Of a DNA stretch of 64,000 bases, positions 1-7,634 are shown one piece after another. This stretch comes from Bradyrhizobium erythrophlei (lineage in GTDB: Bacteria; Pseudomonadota; Alphaproteobacteria; Rhizobiales; Xanthobacteraceae). Location: contig FSRD01000001.1 in the NCBI GenBank assembly GCA_900129675.1, positions 7,553,501-7,617,500 of the forward strand, written 5' to 3'. A model generated the notes under the pieces. That model was not told where the DNA came from. It saw nothing but the letters and a program-made list of their open reading frames with translations, and searched no databases. The position numbers were made by a program, and so were the translations under genes. Within the stretch, counting starts at the first letter, position 1. Each line of letters opens with the position of its first letter.

Positions 1-734
1 GCCGAGATGCTTGGGCAAGGAAGAATGCACCGACGAAGTGATCGAGAAATCAACCGACTTCCGGCGATGGCACTTTTCGGAAGTGACCGCTCTGACGCGT
101 GATGGCCGTTGTTCGGGGTAGACCGGAGTGCGCCGGGAGACCGGCAAGGAGTAGATGGTGCAAGTCCATCACGATGAAGGAGTCCCGAGCACGGCCTCCG
201 ATCTGGAGTTTCGTCCGGATCGACCAGACGTGCTTGGGTCGCAACGGGGGCTTCGCTCCGGGTCACCTTGCCCTTATTCCAGGGCACCCGCTTACAGGGC
301 TTCGGATTCGCGTTCAATTTGTCCTGCATGGTCATACTCCTCGGTTGCAGAAGACGAGAAGCATGTGCTGCCGGTTACATGCCGCCGCCAATACCCCGGT
401 GTCGCAACTGGCCGTACTCTTCGCTCAACTCGCCCAGCTGTTTCAGCCTTCCCCGATATGGCAGTCGGATCGGCCTACACATCTTCCTTTTCGAGGCTTG
501 CTCGACGTTCACTCGCGTTGCGGCCTGCACACTCGCGCTGTCACCAATTCGTGACACGCTAATCGAAGGCTTCAGCCACTTCGTTACCTCCATGACTGCT
601 CCGATTGCTTCCGGCTGGAGCGGTTGCCGGGTGGGGCTTGCACCCACTGGAAAGCGCCGCCTTTGCACGGCGCACGCCAATTTCGGAAGTCCGCCAAATG
701 TCATTTCTTGATCCTCGTAGAGCACCAAAGAAAG
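1..734. other. No supported gene; possible group II intron 5' remnant
   Basis: No reading frame here looks like a real gene: the open frames overlap on both strands and none combines a good start, a ribosome site and a recognisable domain. On the plus strand around 128-190 the sequence begins GTGCGCC and continues with a 'gtgcaagtccatcac...gaagg' stretch. That resembles the 5' part of bacterial group II intron RNAs, but no reverse transcriptase follows, so at most it is a decayed fragment. The minus-strand open frame at about 375-764 has no recognisable domain. Confidence 0.3.
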
Positions 735-757
735 ACCGCCTCGCGGCGGTCTCTCCG
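735..757 (-). terminator. Rho-independent terminator downstream of the coiled-coil gene
   Basis: Read on the minus strand, a GC-rich stem (AGACCGCC / GGCGGTCT) is closed by a GCGA loop and followed by a T-rich run (TTTCTTT). It lies about 20 bases past the stop codon of the coiled-coil gene and is well placed to end its transcript. Confidence 0.75.
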
Positions 758-776
758 GGTCCAACCAGAGCTTTGA

Positions 777-1376
777 TCAAGCAGCTCGCTTGAACGCTTC
801 CCGTGCCGCCTCATTGGCGCGATCGAAGGCAGCGCGCGTTTCCGTCAAAGCTGCCATAAGTGCGGACCATGACTGGGTCCCCGCCTGGTTCAACTTCTCG
901 AGTTTTTTCTCCGCCTCGACTGCATCGGCGGTCATACGCTTCACGGCGGCGTCGATATCGCCCCGACGCTCAGAAGCGAATTTTTTGGCATCGCTGCCAA
1001 GTTTGTCGGCCGCTTCGCGCCACGCTTTCAATTGGGCATTGGCTTGAAGCTTGAACGTCGCCTGCTGGTGCTCGATTTGCTTGCCGAAGCCTTCGACATA
1101 TTTCTTGACCTCGGCCTCGAACAAGCGCCAGTCAGCATCTAGTTTTGCTTTTGCCTGGATCCAGGCGGCCTCGTTAGCTTCCGACTGCTTCTTCATGGTG
1201 TCGCGAAAGTCATCACGCTGCTTACGCAGGTCAGCAAGAGCCTTTTTAGCCTTGTCCCGGACATCGGCCTGCACCTCGGCAGCCTTGCCCTCAAGCGATG
1301 TCACCGTTGCGTCCATTTCGTCGAGACGCTCCTTGGCCCAATTTGTAAAGAAGTGGATATTGCTTTGCGTAACCAT
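777..1376 (-). CDS. Coiled-coil protein of unknown function
   Basis: About 200 residues, almost entirely charged, Ala-rich helix with heptad-like spacing (many Lys/Glu/Ala/Asp, very few Gly or Pro), so an extended coiled coil is expected. The start chosen is the ATG at 1376, which has GGAG eight bases upstream; the frame is open for another 52 codons upstream but that part looks non-coding. There is no signal peptide or membrane segment. The composition recalls phasin-like or apolipoprotein-like helical proteins, but no family motif is visible and the function is unknown. It is monocistronic, with its own terminator. Confidence 0.7.
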   Translation of the reverse strand: MVTQSNIHFFTNWAKERLDEMDATVTSLEGKAAEVQADVRDKAKKALADLRKQRDDFRDTMKKQSEANEAAWIQAKAKLDADWRLFEAEVKKYVEGFGKQIEHQQATFKLQANAQLKAWREAADKLGSDAKKFASERRGDIDAAVKRMTADAVEAEKKLEKLNQAGTQSWSALMAALTETRAAFDRANEAAREAFKRAA

Positions 1377-1611
1377 TTGCTCGTCTCCATGAATGTCGAA
1401 TGGTGCCGCCCCATGTTGCCGGTTAACACGCCGCGCCAAGCTATTTTTGATGTGAGTCAATATCAAACCTAAGAGTGGTCCGCGGTCTGACCGGACTTCA
1501 CCCAAGAAGTTGCGAGTTCCGAAATGAGTCAAACGCTACCCGTGGCTCGCCGCCGAACCGGACGCGAAGTCCGCAGTAGCCTGAAAGCTGACCTGATTCC
1601 AATGCCCTATC

Positions 1612-1836
1612 CTACGCGAACAGTTCCGCGCCAGCTTGGGTGAACCGCACGAAGGTCCCGCTTTCATGACGCCAGAGCCAGCCGCTGGCGATGGCGAGAT
1701 CGAGGCCGGCCTTGTACTCGGAGGAAGGGCAGGTTGATCTGCCGTCTTGAACCGGCTCGACCGTGCTCGTGATCTCCAGGAGCCGGCGTGCGGCCTTCTC
1801 GGGATCGGCGAATGGTCGGTCGTTAGCGTATTTCAT
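1612..1836 (-). CDS. Small hypothetical protein (74 aa)
   Basis: A 74-residue protein with a helical N-terminus and a C-terminal part (LDLAIASGWLWRHESGTFVR then FTQAGAELF) that reads like the recognition helix and wing of a winged-helix fold. This is an impression, not an identified family. Its ATG overlaps the TGA of the zinc-ribbon frame upstream (shared bases ATGA at 1833-1836), so the two were probably translated together. Confidence 0.6.
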   Translation of the reverse strand: MKYANDRPFADPEKAARRLLEITSTVEPVQDGRSTCPSSEYKAGLDLAIASGWLWRHESGTFVRFTQAGAELFA

Positions 1837-2099
1837 CGGCGAGGATCATTCCAGTCCTTGGAGAATGGCACGGCGTGGCCCTGCCTGTCGTGCCAGTTGG
1901 GCACGATATTCACCGCACCGGGCGCGCCGCATTCGACACAGATCAGGTTGCGGCCGACCCGCGACCACGGCTGATCCTGGGGCAGGGTGTCCAACCAAAC
2001 ATCCGCCTGATGCTTGCAGTCGCCGTTGAGGCACTGGATCGAACAGGTGGCCCTCGGCGAGCCATTCCGCAGGGCTGCGCGGCGGGCAATGACCTGACC
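1833..2099 (-). pseudogene. Zinc-ribbon protein remnant, N-terminus not found
   Basis: In a frame without an ATG, the minus strand reads IQCLNGDCKHQADVW, then LICVECGAPGAVNIVPNW, ending KDWNDPRR-stop. Two Cys pairs (C-x4-C and C-x2-C) about 30 residues apart fit a zinc ribbon. No start codon with a ribosome site lies in this frame, and the reading upstream of about 2090 is not protein-like. The 5' end is therefore probably frameshifted. The stop overlaps the start of the 74-aa gene by four bases. The metal-binding role is inferred from the Cys pairs alone. Confidence 0.45.
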
Positions 2100-2308
2100 A
2101 GCGTCTGGGTGTCTTGCGCGTGCGGATCGTGCCGCGCGGCGTCAGTACCGCGATCGGCAGCCGCTGGAGTTCCAGAGGACCGCGCCAATGAAGCATGGCT
2201 CATCAAAGCGCGTCCGCGCCGATATCGGCAAGCCGCTATAGATTGCGGGTTGACGGTGGGATCGGCGCTAGAGCCGTCATGCGAATACAATGAAGCGGCC
2301 CCGGGCTA

Positions 2309-3061
2309 TTACATAAGGCCGTCCCTGAGGTCGGCGAGGGTGTTTTCGTCGATCAAAGTACGCGAAACAGGTATCTTCGATACATAGTACGGTGGATCAG
2401 CCGGGCCAACGACGGCAGCGCTCGGTTCGGTCGGATGCTGAGAGTACCCTGCAGTCAGCCTGAAAATCGCATAAGCGAGAGAATCGGCCATCGCCAGCGG
2501 CAAACAGTTTTTCTTCGATGCGAAATCGAGTGTACCCAGCGATGACGCATATTCAGGACGTAAGCTGTCACGGAATTCGCCGAAAACTCGGATCGCATCG
2601 CCAGCATTCTTGTGGCCGTTCTCGAGGACCACATTGAGTGGCCAGTCTGCCGGCCGATCTTTCAGCAACACGGCTGATTTCCAAAGCGCCGTTCGGAAGC
2701 ACAGACCGTACTGGGTGTCGGGCCTCGCTCGGCGAGGGAACTCTCGCAATCGATAGATTTTTGCGTAATCGTCTGACTGCAAGATCGTCGATAGTCCATA
2801 GGACAGATGGTCATCCGCCAGTTTCAAAAAGCGCGAGTTGAATTTCGCGCGTTTGGGCATAGCCCAGCCCTTGAAGGCTCCTTTGCGTGTCCGGAATTCT
2901 ATGGCGTGAAACACCTTCACCTCGTATTCCGCCAGCAATTCGGACAGGTCGCCCTCGTAGAAGTTCCACTGATCCGGGCTCGCAATAAATCCTGCAATTG
3001 TTACGACCGGCGACTCCTTGCCGTGCGTTCCACTTTCGTCGAGATAGGCCGTCATGACCAT
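2309..3061 (-). CDS. DUF3800 family protein
   Basis: 250 residues starting MVMTAYLDESGTHG: the YLDESG motif near the N-terminus is the hallmark of DUF3800, a family with a predicted RNase H-like fold found often on mobile and defence islands. Further acidic residues in the middle (VVLENGHKN) and a C-terminal segment with LAMADSLAYAIFR (the conserved Asp of the family) support it. The biochemical function is not established. It sits directly downstream of the HEPN gene on the same strand (61-base gap), near the truncated tRNA-Ser, so it is likely island cargo. Confidence 0.8.
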   Translation of the reverse strand: MVMTAYLDESGTHGKESPVVTIAGFIASPDQWNFYEGDLSELLAEYEVKVFHAIEFRTRKGAFKGWAMPKRAKFNSRFLKLADDHLSYGLSTILQSDDYAKIYRLREFPRRARPDTQYGLCFRTALWKSAVLLKDRPADWPLNVVLENGHKNAGDAIRVFGEFRDSLRPEYASSLGTLDFASKKNCLPLAMADSLAYAIFRLTAGYSQHPTEPSAAVVGPADPPYYVSKIPVSRTLIDENTLADLRDGLM

Positions 3062-3122
3062 TGGGCGGCTCTTTCAGTAGGTCGCTAAAAACGCTGCAGC
3101 GGACAGAATATCCGTTCCTCGA

Positions 3123-3725
3123 TTACCCCGGCATCATCGTCTTGCGTGCGATGTCCCGGTATTCATCCAACATGTCAGTCCTAAATGCCGTTTGGGTCTG
3201 GCAGAGGTGCTGCAGGGTGGCCGCGAGCCGACCAACGATTCCAACCAGGGTCCGGCGTTCGGCAAACGAAATCGACTTCGTCATCTCCTCCGGCGTGAGG
3301 TGCGCAATTCCCAGGTTGCGCAGATGCACAAGTCGCCCGTGTACCTTCCAGTCAATCTCGCCGTAGATTTGCCGGAACTCTTCGATCAGCTCGGTTCGTG
3401 ACGGTTCAAGGACGTCTGGTCCGTGCCAATCTTCCAGCGCCTGAAAAAGCGTCGCCACCACCTCGGGGTCCTTCAAGAGGCGATGAACCGCTTGAAAGCT
3501 CAAGTCATCGCGGTCGAGCAGCATCGACACCCGCAGAGCAACCATCATGAGCGCGTCACGATGAAGGACCGAGACAGGTTGACGCCAATCGCCATGCGGG
3601 TCATCCGGCGTCAACAATAGATCATTCAGTCCATCGGCTGACCCGAACGACCACGCGCATCGGGTCGCCACCGTGATGAGCCGGTGGGCATGGGCCAAGA
3701 TGAATTCGGCACCGGGGGCGGACAT
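3123..3725 (-). CDS. HEPN (AbiU2-like) domain protein
   Basis: 200 residues, all helical. The key segment is LVHLRNLGIAHLTPEE, where R-N-x4-H is the R-x(4-6)-H motif of HEPN domains, which in many toxin and abortive-infection proteins is the ribonuclease active site. The upstream helix (HRDALMMVALRVSMLLDRDD) resembles the AbiU2-type HEPN family. The ATG at 3725 is chosen because AGGA lies ten bases upstream; a TTG 11 codons earlier is less likely. It is next to a DUF3800 gene on the same strand. A role in phage defence or toxicity is an inference. Confidence 0.6.
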   Translation of the reverse strand: MSAPGAEFILAHAHRLITVATRCAWSFGSADGLNDLLLTPDDPHGDWRQPVSVLHRDALMMVALRVSMLLDRDDLSFQAVHRLLKDPEVVATLFQALEDWHGPDVLEPSRTELIEEFRQIYGEIDWKVHGRLVHLRNLGIAHLTPEEMTKSISFAERRTLVGIVGRLAATLQHLCQTQTAFRTDMLDEYRDIARKTMMPG

Positions 3726-3793
3726 GGCAATCAATTCCTGGGGCAATGTTTGGGGCAATGTTGCGAATAATGGGCTATAATTGAACGATACCG

Positions 3794-3829
3794 CCCTATA
3801 ACGAAACAGATTAGAGCGACCCTATAACG
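3794..3829. repeat. Pair of 10-bp direct repeats beside the tRNA boundary
   Basis: CCCTATAACG occurs twice, 26 bases apart (3794-3803 and 3820-3829), with a related GGCTATAA at about 3773. Spaced short direct repeats just inside an attachment site are typical of integrase arm-type or excisionase sites. That use is inferred. Confidence 0.4.
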
Positions 3830-3851
3830 CGCTGAAAAATAGCACGAAAAA

Positions 3852-3881
3852 GGGCTCAATATCATGAGATGATATGAGCCC
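3852..3881 (-). terminator. Rho-independent terminator beside the truncated tRNA-Ser
   Basis: A long near-perfect hairpin (GGGCTCA-ATCAT / ATGAT-TGAGCCC on the minus strand) is followed by TTTTT. It begins about ten bases after the point where the tRNA-Ser sequence is lost, so it would end any transcript entering from the tRNA promoter. Confidence 0.7.
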
Positions 3882-3889
3882 CTTTCGTA

Positions 3890-3928
3890 TTTCAAGACCG
3901 GTGCCTTAAACCACTCGGCCACCCTTCC
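3890..3928 (-). pseudogene. tRNA-Ser(UGA), 5' half only
   Basis: The minus strand from 3928 reads GGAAGGG (acceptor 5' strand), TG, a complete serine-type D arm (GCCGAGTGGTTTAAGGC), then the 5' side of the anticodon stem CCGGT and the loop CTTGAAA with anticodon TGA. The 3' anticodon strand, variable arm, T arm and acceptor 3' strand are all missing; after the loop the sequence becomes TACGAAAGG and a terminator. The break falls in the anticodon loop, a common crossover site for tyrosine integrases. The chromosome continues on the high-coordinate side. Confidence 0.8.
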
Positions 3929-4043
3929 GTCTTTGGAAGTCAGCGGCTTAGCAAAGCGGGCAGGGCCGCGAAAGGGGCAACTGTCGCCGATAAGGCATTT
4001 CCCGCGGGGCGTGGCGGAGCGAATTCTCCGAAACGCTCTGTTA

Positions 4044-4235
4044 ATGATTTCCCTTAAAGCGATATTTCCGTCTGTCGTCGACGATCCCGCGCCAAAACCG
4101 TCATGGTTGCACCTGAAGGCGTGCAACGAGCAGGTTCCGCCGCAATATGCGACGCGCCAGCGCGTCGAGATGGTCGCGCCCGCGCGCGAATATTACGTAA
4201 CGGTGCCGCCGCGCTGCAATTCCTGCGGCTACTGA
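4044..4235 (+). CDS. Small Cys-containing hypothetical protein
   Basis: 63 residues ending PRCNSCGY. From about codon 25 the frame shows strong GC bias at third positions and a repeat-like VPPQYATRQRVEMVAPA pattern seen in tandem-repeat proteins of rhizobia. The first 25 codons look less natural, so this may be the C-terminal piece of a longer gene. No function can be named. Confidence 0.4.
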   Translation: MISLKAIFPSVVDDPAPKPSWLHLKACNEQVPPQYATRQRVEMVAPAREYYVTVPPRCNSCGY

Positions 4236-4407
4236 GATCCAGCCGCCGCAGCGTCCGGCAAATTCCGGCGTGGCCAACCCTGTCGGATCGCACCATTTGA
4301 TCCTAGGCGGAACCAGCACCTCTCATACCCCCCGAGTCGGTTCCCTGGAAGACTTCAGCAACCGGAGGGCGAGCGCAAGAGAAAAGGCGCCCGCGAGTAC
4401 TCGGCTT

Positions 4408-4857
4408 CTATTGTTTCGCGGGAGCATCTTCTGTTGGCTGCGCAACCGGCGGCGCCGCGGCGGTCTTCGGTTTTCCAACTCGCTTTGCTCTCGCGGGCGC
4501 CGCCGGCTGTGGCTCAGGCTCGGCGCCGCAGCGCTTTTGATCGGCCATCATAGATAGATATTGCTGGCGGCTTTGCAGGGCGGTGATTTCTGTATCCGCC
4601 GTCCCCTGGAAGTCCATGCCGAACCACAATACGGGGATCAAGAAGCCCGCGACGCCGGCCGCAACGTTCTGCGTCGTCTTCAAGCCTTTGTCGGCCGCTA
4701 GTTGCTTCACGCGCTCATTGTTTGCGCCGACCTCGGCCAAAATGGCAGTGCAATCCATGTAACGATCGGTCGGCTGGACGACGGCCACGGGCGCTGGCGC
4801 GCGCCCGGCGCAGCCTGCTAGCGCGAGGCCAAGCGCCACGATTCCCCAATTGCGCAT
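4408..4857 (-). CDS. Small lipoprotein
   Basis: 149 residues with a classic lipoprotein signal: a short positive N-terminus, a hydrophobic stretch and the lipobox LALAGC with the acylated Cys at residue 16. After it come a DCTAILAEVGANNERVK helix, a hydrophobic patch (VAAGVAGFLIPVLWFGMDFQ) that may be a membrane hairpin, a helix, and a Pro/Ala/Lys-rich disordered tail. Expected in the outer or inner membrane facing the periplasm. Function unknown. Confidence 0.8.
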   Translation of the reverse strand: MRNWGIVALGLALAGCAGRAPAPVAVVQPTDRYMDCTAILAEVGANNERVKQLAADKGLKTTQNVAAGVAGFLIPVLWFGMDFQGTADTEITALQSRQQYLSMMADQKRCGAEPEPQPAAPARAKRVGKPKTAAAPPVAQPTEDAPAKQ

Positions 4858-4983
4858 CTATTGATCCCCCAATCCCCAAGGGCATCCAACCGCAACCGAA
4901 GGGTGAGATCAATAGCAACCGCTCGAAGATCGTTAATTTGCGCACGCGCGTGGAGGCAGCGTTCCGGCACCCGCTCTTTCGGC

Positions 4984-5082
4984 CTAGCTGAACGCGAAAG
5001 CGATCAGGCTCGAGCACAGCAGCAAGAGGCTGGCCGTGGTCAGTGCGAGGAACCCGTCGGAGACAATGTCGTGGTTGCGCAT
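4984..5082 (-). CDS. 32-aa single-pass membrane peptide
   Basis: An ATG at 5082 preceded by AGGTG opens a 32-codon frame: a short polar start (MRNHDIVSDGF) followed by one hydrophobic helix (LALTTASLLLLCSSLIAFAF) ending at the stop. The ribosome site, helix length and codon bias support a real small membrane protein. Function unknown. Confidence 0.5.
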   Translation of the reverse strand: MRNHDIVSDGFLALTTASLLLLCSSLIAFAFS

Positions 5083-5173
5083 GGTACACCTGCCACTCTC
5101 GATGCTCGTCCGAATTTCTTAAAACTTTCGGAATCGTCGGTCTGCCAGAGGTGATGCGTCTCTTCGCCTGGGC

Positions 5174-5263
5174 TCACGCTCTTGAGCGAAAACCTTCGAA
5201 TGCATGAGCGAGGAAAATCCCGGCGCTCACCAGGCCCATCACCGCTGTAACCGTCCCAATCAT
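5174..5263 (-). CDS. 29-aa single-pass membrane peptide
   Basis: An ATG at 5263 with AAGGAAG about six bases upstream opens a 29-codon frame: MIGTVTAVMGLVSAGIFLAH followed by AFEGFRSRA. One transmembrane helix with a short positively charged C-terminal tail. It lies 91 bases upstream of the 32-aa peptide on the same strand and may be co-transcribed. Function unknown. Confidence 0.5.
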   Translation of the reverse strand: MIGTVTAVMGLVSAGIFLAHAFEGFRSRA

Positions 5264-5598
5264 CACGAACTTCCTTTGCGCCCCGGCACGCACCAAACGA
5301 CTGCCGCCTTGCACAGTCAAAAAGATTCATTTGTCTGGATCGAAGATCCGGCCGAGTGATGATTTGTTGCAACACGTTGTCTGAAAGCGGGACAGAGCGG
5401 CGGCCGCGATTAGCCGGTGATCGGCGGTCCGGGGGCCACAATTTCGCGGGCCGCCGCTGAAACCATTGATTCACCACGCGGGGGCTGACCCCATTTCCGC
5501 CGTGTTCCGGTTGCGATATCTTCACGCCTTGGTGCGGAGGTGGGCCGCATCGTGGTATATGGCCGTTCAAGCCTCCGAGTAGGCGTGCGGCCGGTGGA

Positions 5599-6534
5599 AT
5601 GGTAAGTGGGGCGATGGGGATTCGACGGCCAAATTCGATCGTCCTGGTAGCGCGTGGCGTTGCCGCGGTGGCAACCTGCCTTGTGCTCGCCAACTGCGCC
5701 TCGTCGAACAAGTTCGCCAGCCGCGTTGATCCCAGATACGGCGTTTCCAGCAGCCCCCGCGTCGTTGCCTTCGGGGAACCTGTGCCGAAGGGCGGCGGCA
5801 CCTACCGGGTCGGCAAGCCCTATACTGTCGGGGGACGGGTCTATGTGCCCGAAGAAGATACCGAGTATCATGAGGAGGGCATGGCCTCCTGGTACGGCGA
5901 TGATTTCCATGGCCGGCTGACCGCCAATGGCGAAGTGTTCGACATGGGCTCGCTGACCGCCGCCCATCCCACCCTGCCGATGCCGAGCTACGCGCGCGTC
6001 ACCAATCTCCGGAATGGCAAATCGCTGATCGTCCGCGTCAATGACCGCGGACCCTACCACGGCAATCGCCTTATAGATGTGTCGAACAAAGCCGCGGAAC
6101 TTCTTGAATTCAAAGGCAACGGTGTCGCCCACGTTCGCGTCGAATATGTCGGTCGCGCACCGCTCGAAGGCTCCGACGACCGCCAGTTGATTGCGACCTT
6201 GCGCACCGGCGTTCCCGCGCCATCGCCGTCCACGGTCCGAATCGCGTCCGCCCGCCCGTTCGTGCCGGAACTTTCGTCATCCGCCGGCCGGATCCGGGGC
6301 GAGGTTCCAATGCCGGAAGGGCGGCCCTACAGCCTTGGCAATACCTCCGCCGATTACGCTTCGATCAATGCCACCTCGGAAATGTCGGCCTCCAGCCGCT
6401 CCCGCGGCCGGGTGCCGGAGAATCGCCGCGCGGTGTCCTACGAGAGCGACGATCGCTATGCAGCCGGACCGAGCTATGTGCCGATCGATCCGCGCGGCCC
6501 CGCCGAAGTGCTGAGCGGGCGCGGGCTCTACTGA
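5599..6534 (+). CDS. rlpA: RlpA family septal-ring lytic transglycosylase (lipoprotein)
   Basis: 311 residues. N-terminal lipoprotein signal with lipobox VLANC, then a linker, then the RlpA double-psi beta-barrel (about residues 90-185) with the family motifs GMASWYGDDFHGRLTANGE, MPSYARVTNLRNGKS and VNDRGPYHGNRLIDVS. RlpA proteins cleave peptidoglycan strands lacking stem peptides and act at the septum or cell pole. The C-terminal 120 residues are low complexity, without a recognisable SPOR domain, so septal targeting by denuded glycan binding is not evident. Its end overlaps the convergent epoxide hydrolase gene by seven bases. Confidence 0.9.
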   Translation: MVSGAMGIRRPNSIVLVARGVAAVATCLVLANCASSNKFASRVDPRYGVSSSPRVVAFGEPVPKGGGTYRVGKPYTVGGRVYVPEEDTEYHEEGMASWYGDDFHGRLTANGEVFDMGSLTAAHPTLPMPSYARVTNLRNGKSLIVRVNDRGPYHGNRLIDVSNKAAELLEFKGNGVAHVRVEYVGRAPLEGSDDRQLIATLRTGVPAPSPSTVRIASARPFVPELSSSAGRIRGEVPMPEGRPYSLGNTSADYASINATSEMSASSRSRGRVPENRRAVSYESDDRYAAGPSYVPIDPRGPAEVLSGRGLY

Positions 6535-7469
6535 GTTTTCAAAAACGCGATCAGGGCGGCATTGACCTCGTCGGCGCGCTCCTGCTGGACCCAGTGACCG
6601 GCGCCCTCAATGATCAGCTTTTGCCGCAGGTTGGGCAGCACCCGTTCCATATCGCCGATACGCTTGGCGCCGATCAGGCCGGTGATGACGGAGTCCCTCG
6701 ATCCCGCAACGAACAATGAGGGCTGATGGATCTGCGCGCCCTGCCAAGGCGCGGTCAGTTCCCAGTTGCGGTCAAGGTTGCGATACCAGTTGAGCCCGCC
6801 GCGAAAGCCGGACTTTGTGTAGGCCTCGGCAAAATAGGCGATGTCGCTTTCATCAAGCCAATGCGGCAGGGGCAGGTCGGCGCGTAGATTGTCCAGGAAT
6901 CCCTTGCCTTCGTCGATGAAGAGCGAATTGGGATCGGACACGCCGCGTCCCAAGAGCATCCGCATGGTCTGCGCGATATCGCGCTCGAACTCGGCTTCGG
7001 CAACACCCGGCGCCTGGAAATACTGCCAGTAGAAATTGGTAATGCCGCCTTCACGCAGGCTGTCGAGCGGCCGGCCGCGGCCACGAAGAGGGGGCGGCAC
7101 GCTGAGGCCCACCACCTTGGTGAATATCTCGGGCCTGAACATCGCCGCGTGCCAGGCAACCGGCGCGCCCCAGTCATGGCCGATGATGACGGCCTGTTTC
7201 TCGTCGAGGGCGGCGACCAGCGCGACCATGTCGCCGACCGTGTCGAAGATGCTGTAGGCGCCGGTATCGGCCGGCGCGCTGGTCCGGCCAAACCCTCGCA
7301 TGTCGGGCGCCACGACATGGAAGCCGGCCTCGGCGAGGGCGGGGATCTGGTGCCGCCAGGAGTAAGACAGTTCGGGCCAGCCGTGGCAAAGCACCACCAG
7401 CGGACCCTCACCCTGTTCGAGGATGAACTGCTCAATTCCGTTGGCGGAAAGGGTGCGTGAGGAGGGCAT
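6528..7469 (-). CDS. Epoxide hydrolase-like alpha/beta hydrolase
   Basis: 313 residues, full length for the family. It has the oxyanion-hole motif HGWPE, the second conserved DMRGFG loop, the nucleophile elbow GHDWGAP with Asp as nucleophile, cap-domain tyrosines, and the catalytic His in GAGHWVQQE. An Asp nucleophile with HGxP is the signature of soluble epoxide hydrolases; some homologues are haloalkane or fluoroacetate dehalogenases. No signal peptide, so cytosolic. The physiological substrate cannot be told. Convergent with rlpA. Confidence 0.85.
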   Translation of the reverse strand: MPSSRTLSANGIEQFILEQGEGPLVVLCHGWPELSYSWRHQIPALAEAGFHVVAPDMRGFGRTSAPADTGAYSIFDTVGDMVALVAALDEKQAVIIGHDWGAPVAWHAAMFRPEIFTKVVGLSVPPPLRGRGRPLDSLREGGITNFYWQYFQAPGVAEAEFERDIAQTMRMLLGRGVSDPNSLFIDEGKGFLDNLRADLPLPHWLDESDIAYFAEAYTKSGFRGGLNWYRNLDRNWELTAPWQGAQIHQPSLFVAGSRDSVITGLIGAKRIGDMERVLPNLRQKLIIEGAGHWVQQERADEVNAALIAFLKTQ

Positions 7470-7634
7470 CGCGTTTCCGCCTTGTTTGCCGGATTTTGTT
7501 GAGCAACGGTTTGGTGCACAGGATAGGTTCCTTTGTCCCGCGCGGCAATCTGATCAGGTCGGGGGAAGTCCCAAAACCTCAGTTGTTTGCGATACTTCCA
7601 ACTGTTAGAACGCCTGCCATTCAGGACATCGCCG

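Noticed and set aside
375..764. Minus-strand 129-codon open frame
   Set aside because: No ribosome site, no domain, competing frames on both strands, and it runs across the terminator of the coiled-coil gene.
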